A stretch of DNA of 34,871 nt from a bacterium (GTDB lineage: Bacteria; Krumholzibacteriota; Krumholzibacteriia; LZORAL124-64-63): the NCBI GenBank assembly GCA_024229695.1, contig JAAESD010000418.1:1-34871 (forward strand). The letters run 5' to 3'. The notes below the pieces were generated by a model that ran no database searches, was not told where the DNA came from, and saw only the letters and a program-made list of their open reading frames with translations. This document shows, piece after piece, positions 33,502 through 34,871 of this stretch. Within the stretch, counting starts at the first letter, position 1; each line of letters starts with the position of its first letter. The position numbers and the translations under genes were made by a program.

Positions 33502-34871
33502 GTGTCTAACGACCAGAACGAACGCCATCGAATTATTGAAGAGAAGCTCAGCAAACTTGAAACCATTCGGGAGACAACTGAGCCTTATCCACACAAATAC
33601 GACAGAACTCATACCAGTAGTCAGCTCCATGAAATGGAAGCAGAGCTGGTAGAAAATGAAACTGTTGTACGTATTGCCGGGCGAATTATGGCAAAGCGTA
33701 AAGCTGGTCGGACAATGTTCCTGCCTCTTTATGATTGCGATGGGAAAATTCAGATCTATGCGAAGCGCGATGACCTGGGCGATGATCCGTTTGCATTTTT
33801 CAAAAAGATGATTGATGCAGGTGACATTATCGGTGTTTCCGGTACTCTGTTCAGGACCAAGACTGGCGAGCTTACTGTTCATGTGCAGTCATTTGAGCTT
33901 CTCTCAAAGGCCATACGTCCTCTGCCTGAAAAATTCCATGACATGAGTCTGGAACTTAAAAGTCGTAAACGTTATCTCGATCTGATTATGAATCTCGATG
34001 CAAGAGATCGATTCAGACGCAGAAGCGAAATATTGGAGAATGTCAGAAGCTTCCTTATTGAACAGGAATTTCTGGAAGTTGAGACTCCTGTCTTGCAGCC
34101 AATATATGGCGGTGCTACAGCCAGACCTTTTGTAACTCACCACAATGCACTTGATATGCCTCTGTACTTGCGTGTTGCCGATGAGTTGTATTTGAAGAGA
34201 CTGGTTGTTGGTGGACTTGAAAAAGTTTTTGAGTTCTGCAAGGATTTCAGAAATGAAGGCATGGATCGTACTCATAATCCTGAGTTTACAATGATGGAAT
34301 GCTATGCTGCATATTGGGACTATTTCGACATGATGGACTTGTTTGAAGAAATGGTTCTCAGACTCGTTGACAAATATGGCGAAGATAAAAAGATTCAGTA
34401 TGGTGAGCATGTTCTGGATTTCAGCAATGGTTTCAAGCGGTTGCGCTTTCTTGATGGTATCAAGGAGAAAACCGGAATCGATTTTGGTGTGCTTGATGAT
34501 GCCAGTGTAATAGCCGAGGCCAAAAAACTTGGCGTCACAATTATCAAGGGAATGGGTCGTGATAAAATTCTGGATGAAGTCTTTGGCGAGTTTGTAGAGC
34601 CAGGTCTTATTCAGCCTACTTTTGTTACTGATCATCCCAAAGAACTGTCGCCCCTTGCAAAAGTAAACAGGGAAGATGAAACACTGGTTGAACGTTTTGA
34701 GGCATTTATAGCAGGCTTTGAAGTTTGCAACTCTTTTTCCGAGCTCAACGACCCAGCGGAACAGCGCCGACGGTTTGAAGCACAAGCAAAATTGCGTGCT
34801 GAAGGCGATGATGAAGCGCAAGTTCTTGATGAAGATTTCCTGGAAGCTCTGGAGATGGGTATGCCGCCAAC
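33502..34871 (+). CDS. lysS: Lysyl-tRNA synthetase, class II (3' partial)
   Basis: GTG start at 33502, with AGGAG 6 bases upstream. 456 residues are visible and the frame is open to the last base. N-terminal OB-fold anticodon domain (about 50-150): V-R-I-A-G-R-I-M-A-K-R-x-A-G-x-x-x-F, I-Q-I-Y. Then class II motif 1 region (VETPVLQPIYGGATARPF), the DELYLKRL block, motif 2 FRNEGMDRTHNPEFTMMECY (about 249-268) and TDHPKELSPLAK. The window ends just inside the MGMPP stretch that leads to motif 3 (G-x-G-I-x-R), so the last 45 or so residues are missing. It charges tRNA-Lys. The prfB-lysS order supports the call. Confidence 0.95.
   Translation, partial: MSNDQNERHRIIEEKLSKLETIRETTEPYPHKYDRTHTSSQLHEMEAELVENETVVRIAGRIMAKRKAGRTMFLPLYDCDGKIQIYAKRDDLGDDPFAFFKKMIDAGDIIGVSGTLFRTKTGELTVHVQSFELLSKAIRPLPEKFHDMSLELKSRKRYLDLIMNLDARDRFRRRSEILENVRSFLIEQEFLEVETPVLQPIYGGATARPFVTHHNALDMPLYLRVADELYLKRLVVGGLEKVFEFCKDFRNEGMDRTHNPEFTMMECYAAYWDYFDMMDLFEEMVLRLVDKYGEDKKIQYGEHVLDFSNGFKRLRFLDGIKEKTGIDFGVLDDASVIAEAKKLGVTIIKGMGRDKILDEVFGEFVEPGLIQPTFVTDHPKELSPLAKVNREDETLVERFEAFIAGFEVCNSFSELNDPAEQRRRFEAQAKLRAEGDDEAQVLDEDFLEALEMGMPP

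Noticed and set aside
33451..34821. Minus-strand open frames (33451-33882 and 33904-34821, up to 305 residues) opposite lysS
   Set aside because: The plus strand here encodes lysyl-tRNA synthetase with clear class II motifs. The reverse frames are Cys/Phe/Ile-rich with no family signature and arise as shadows of the long synthetase frame.
1..34871. tRNA genes, CRISPR arrays, insertion sequences or prophage
   Set aside because: No cloverleaf-like sequence, regularly spaced direct repeats, transposase or integrase motifs were seen; nearly all bases belong to the genes listed.

Overview
The window is a densely packed, almost entirely plus-strand stretch of a Gram-negative bacterial chromosome. 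By eye the base composition leans to AT. The partial protein at the left edge ends in a Por/type IX secretion (T9SS) style C-terminal sorting domain. The window also carries a heptose phosphatase, four heptosyltransferase-family enzymes, a BamD lipoprotein and lipobox-bearing exported proteins. Together these suggest a member of the Fibrobacteres-Chlorobi-Bacteroidetes (FCB) superphylum, probably one of its uncultured lineages; the exact phylum cannot be fixed from the sequence alone. Shine-Dalgarno sites are often strong (GGAGG), and GTG and TTG starts are common. The best promoter candidates look like ordinary sigma-70 sites (TTGACN, 17-18 bp, TATAAT-like), not the Bacteroidota -33/-7 type.

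Layout. 1-1106: 3' end of a beta-propeller, T9SS-sorted surface protein and its terminator. 1108-3124: an orphan peptide-type ABC substrate-binding lipoprotein, convergent with a minus-strand HIT hydrolase. 3219-16558: one long co-directional unit: small heat-shock protein, Lon protease, two family-9 glycosyltransferases, GmhB, two more family-9 glycosyltransferases, a DUF3108 protein, a GT39-like membrane glycosyltransferase, a phosphoglycosyl transferase, a PhzF-like enzyme and an acyl-CoA dehydrogenase, ending at a strong hairpin terminator. The middle of this unit is an envelope-glycan (LPS core or surface polysaccharide) locus headed by protein-quality-control genes.

16559-19755: five small, translationally coupled genes for membrane proteins of unknown function, one of which resembles DUF6754. 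This is the best candidate here for an undescribed system. A G9 tract lies at one of its gene junctions, and its leader carries two dyads and a terminator.

19765-25731: a new transcription unit with a good promoter overlapping an inverted repeat: TPR protein, aroQ, efp, accB, accC, ftsK. 25728-34871: rimO, an exported hypothetical, bamD, nadD, polA, coaE, prfB (with the classical programmed +1 frameshift) and lysS, which is cut by the window end. These are core genes for translation, cofactor synthesis, DNA repair and outer-membrane assembly.

No tRNA, rRNA, CRISPR array, insertion sequence or prophage gene was seen, and no stretch above about 300 bases lacks a gene. The largest intergenic gap (3125-3300) holds divergent promoter candidates.
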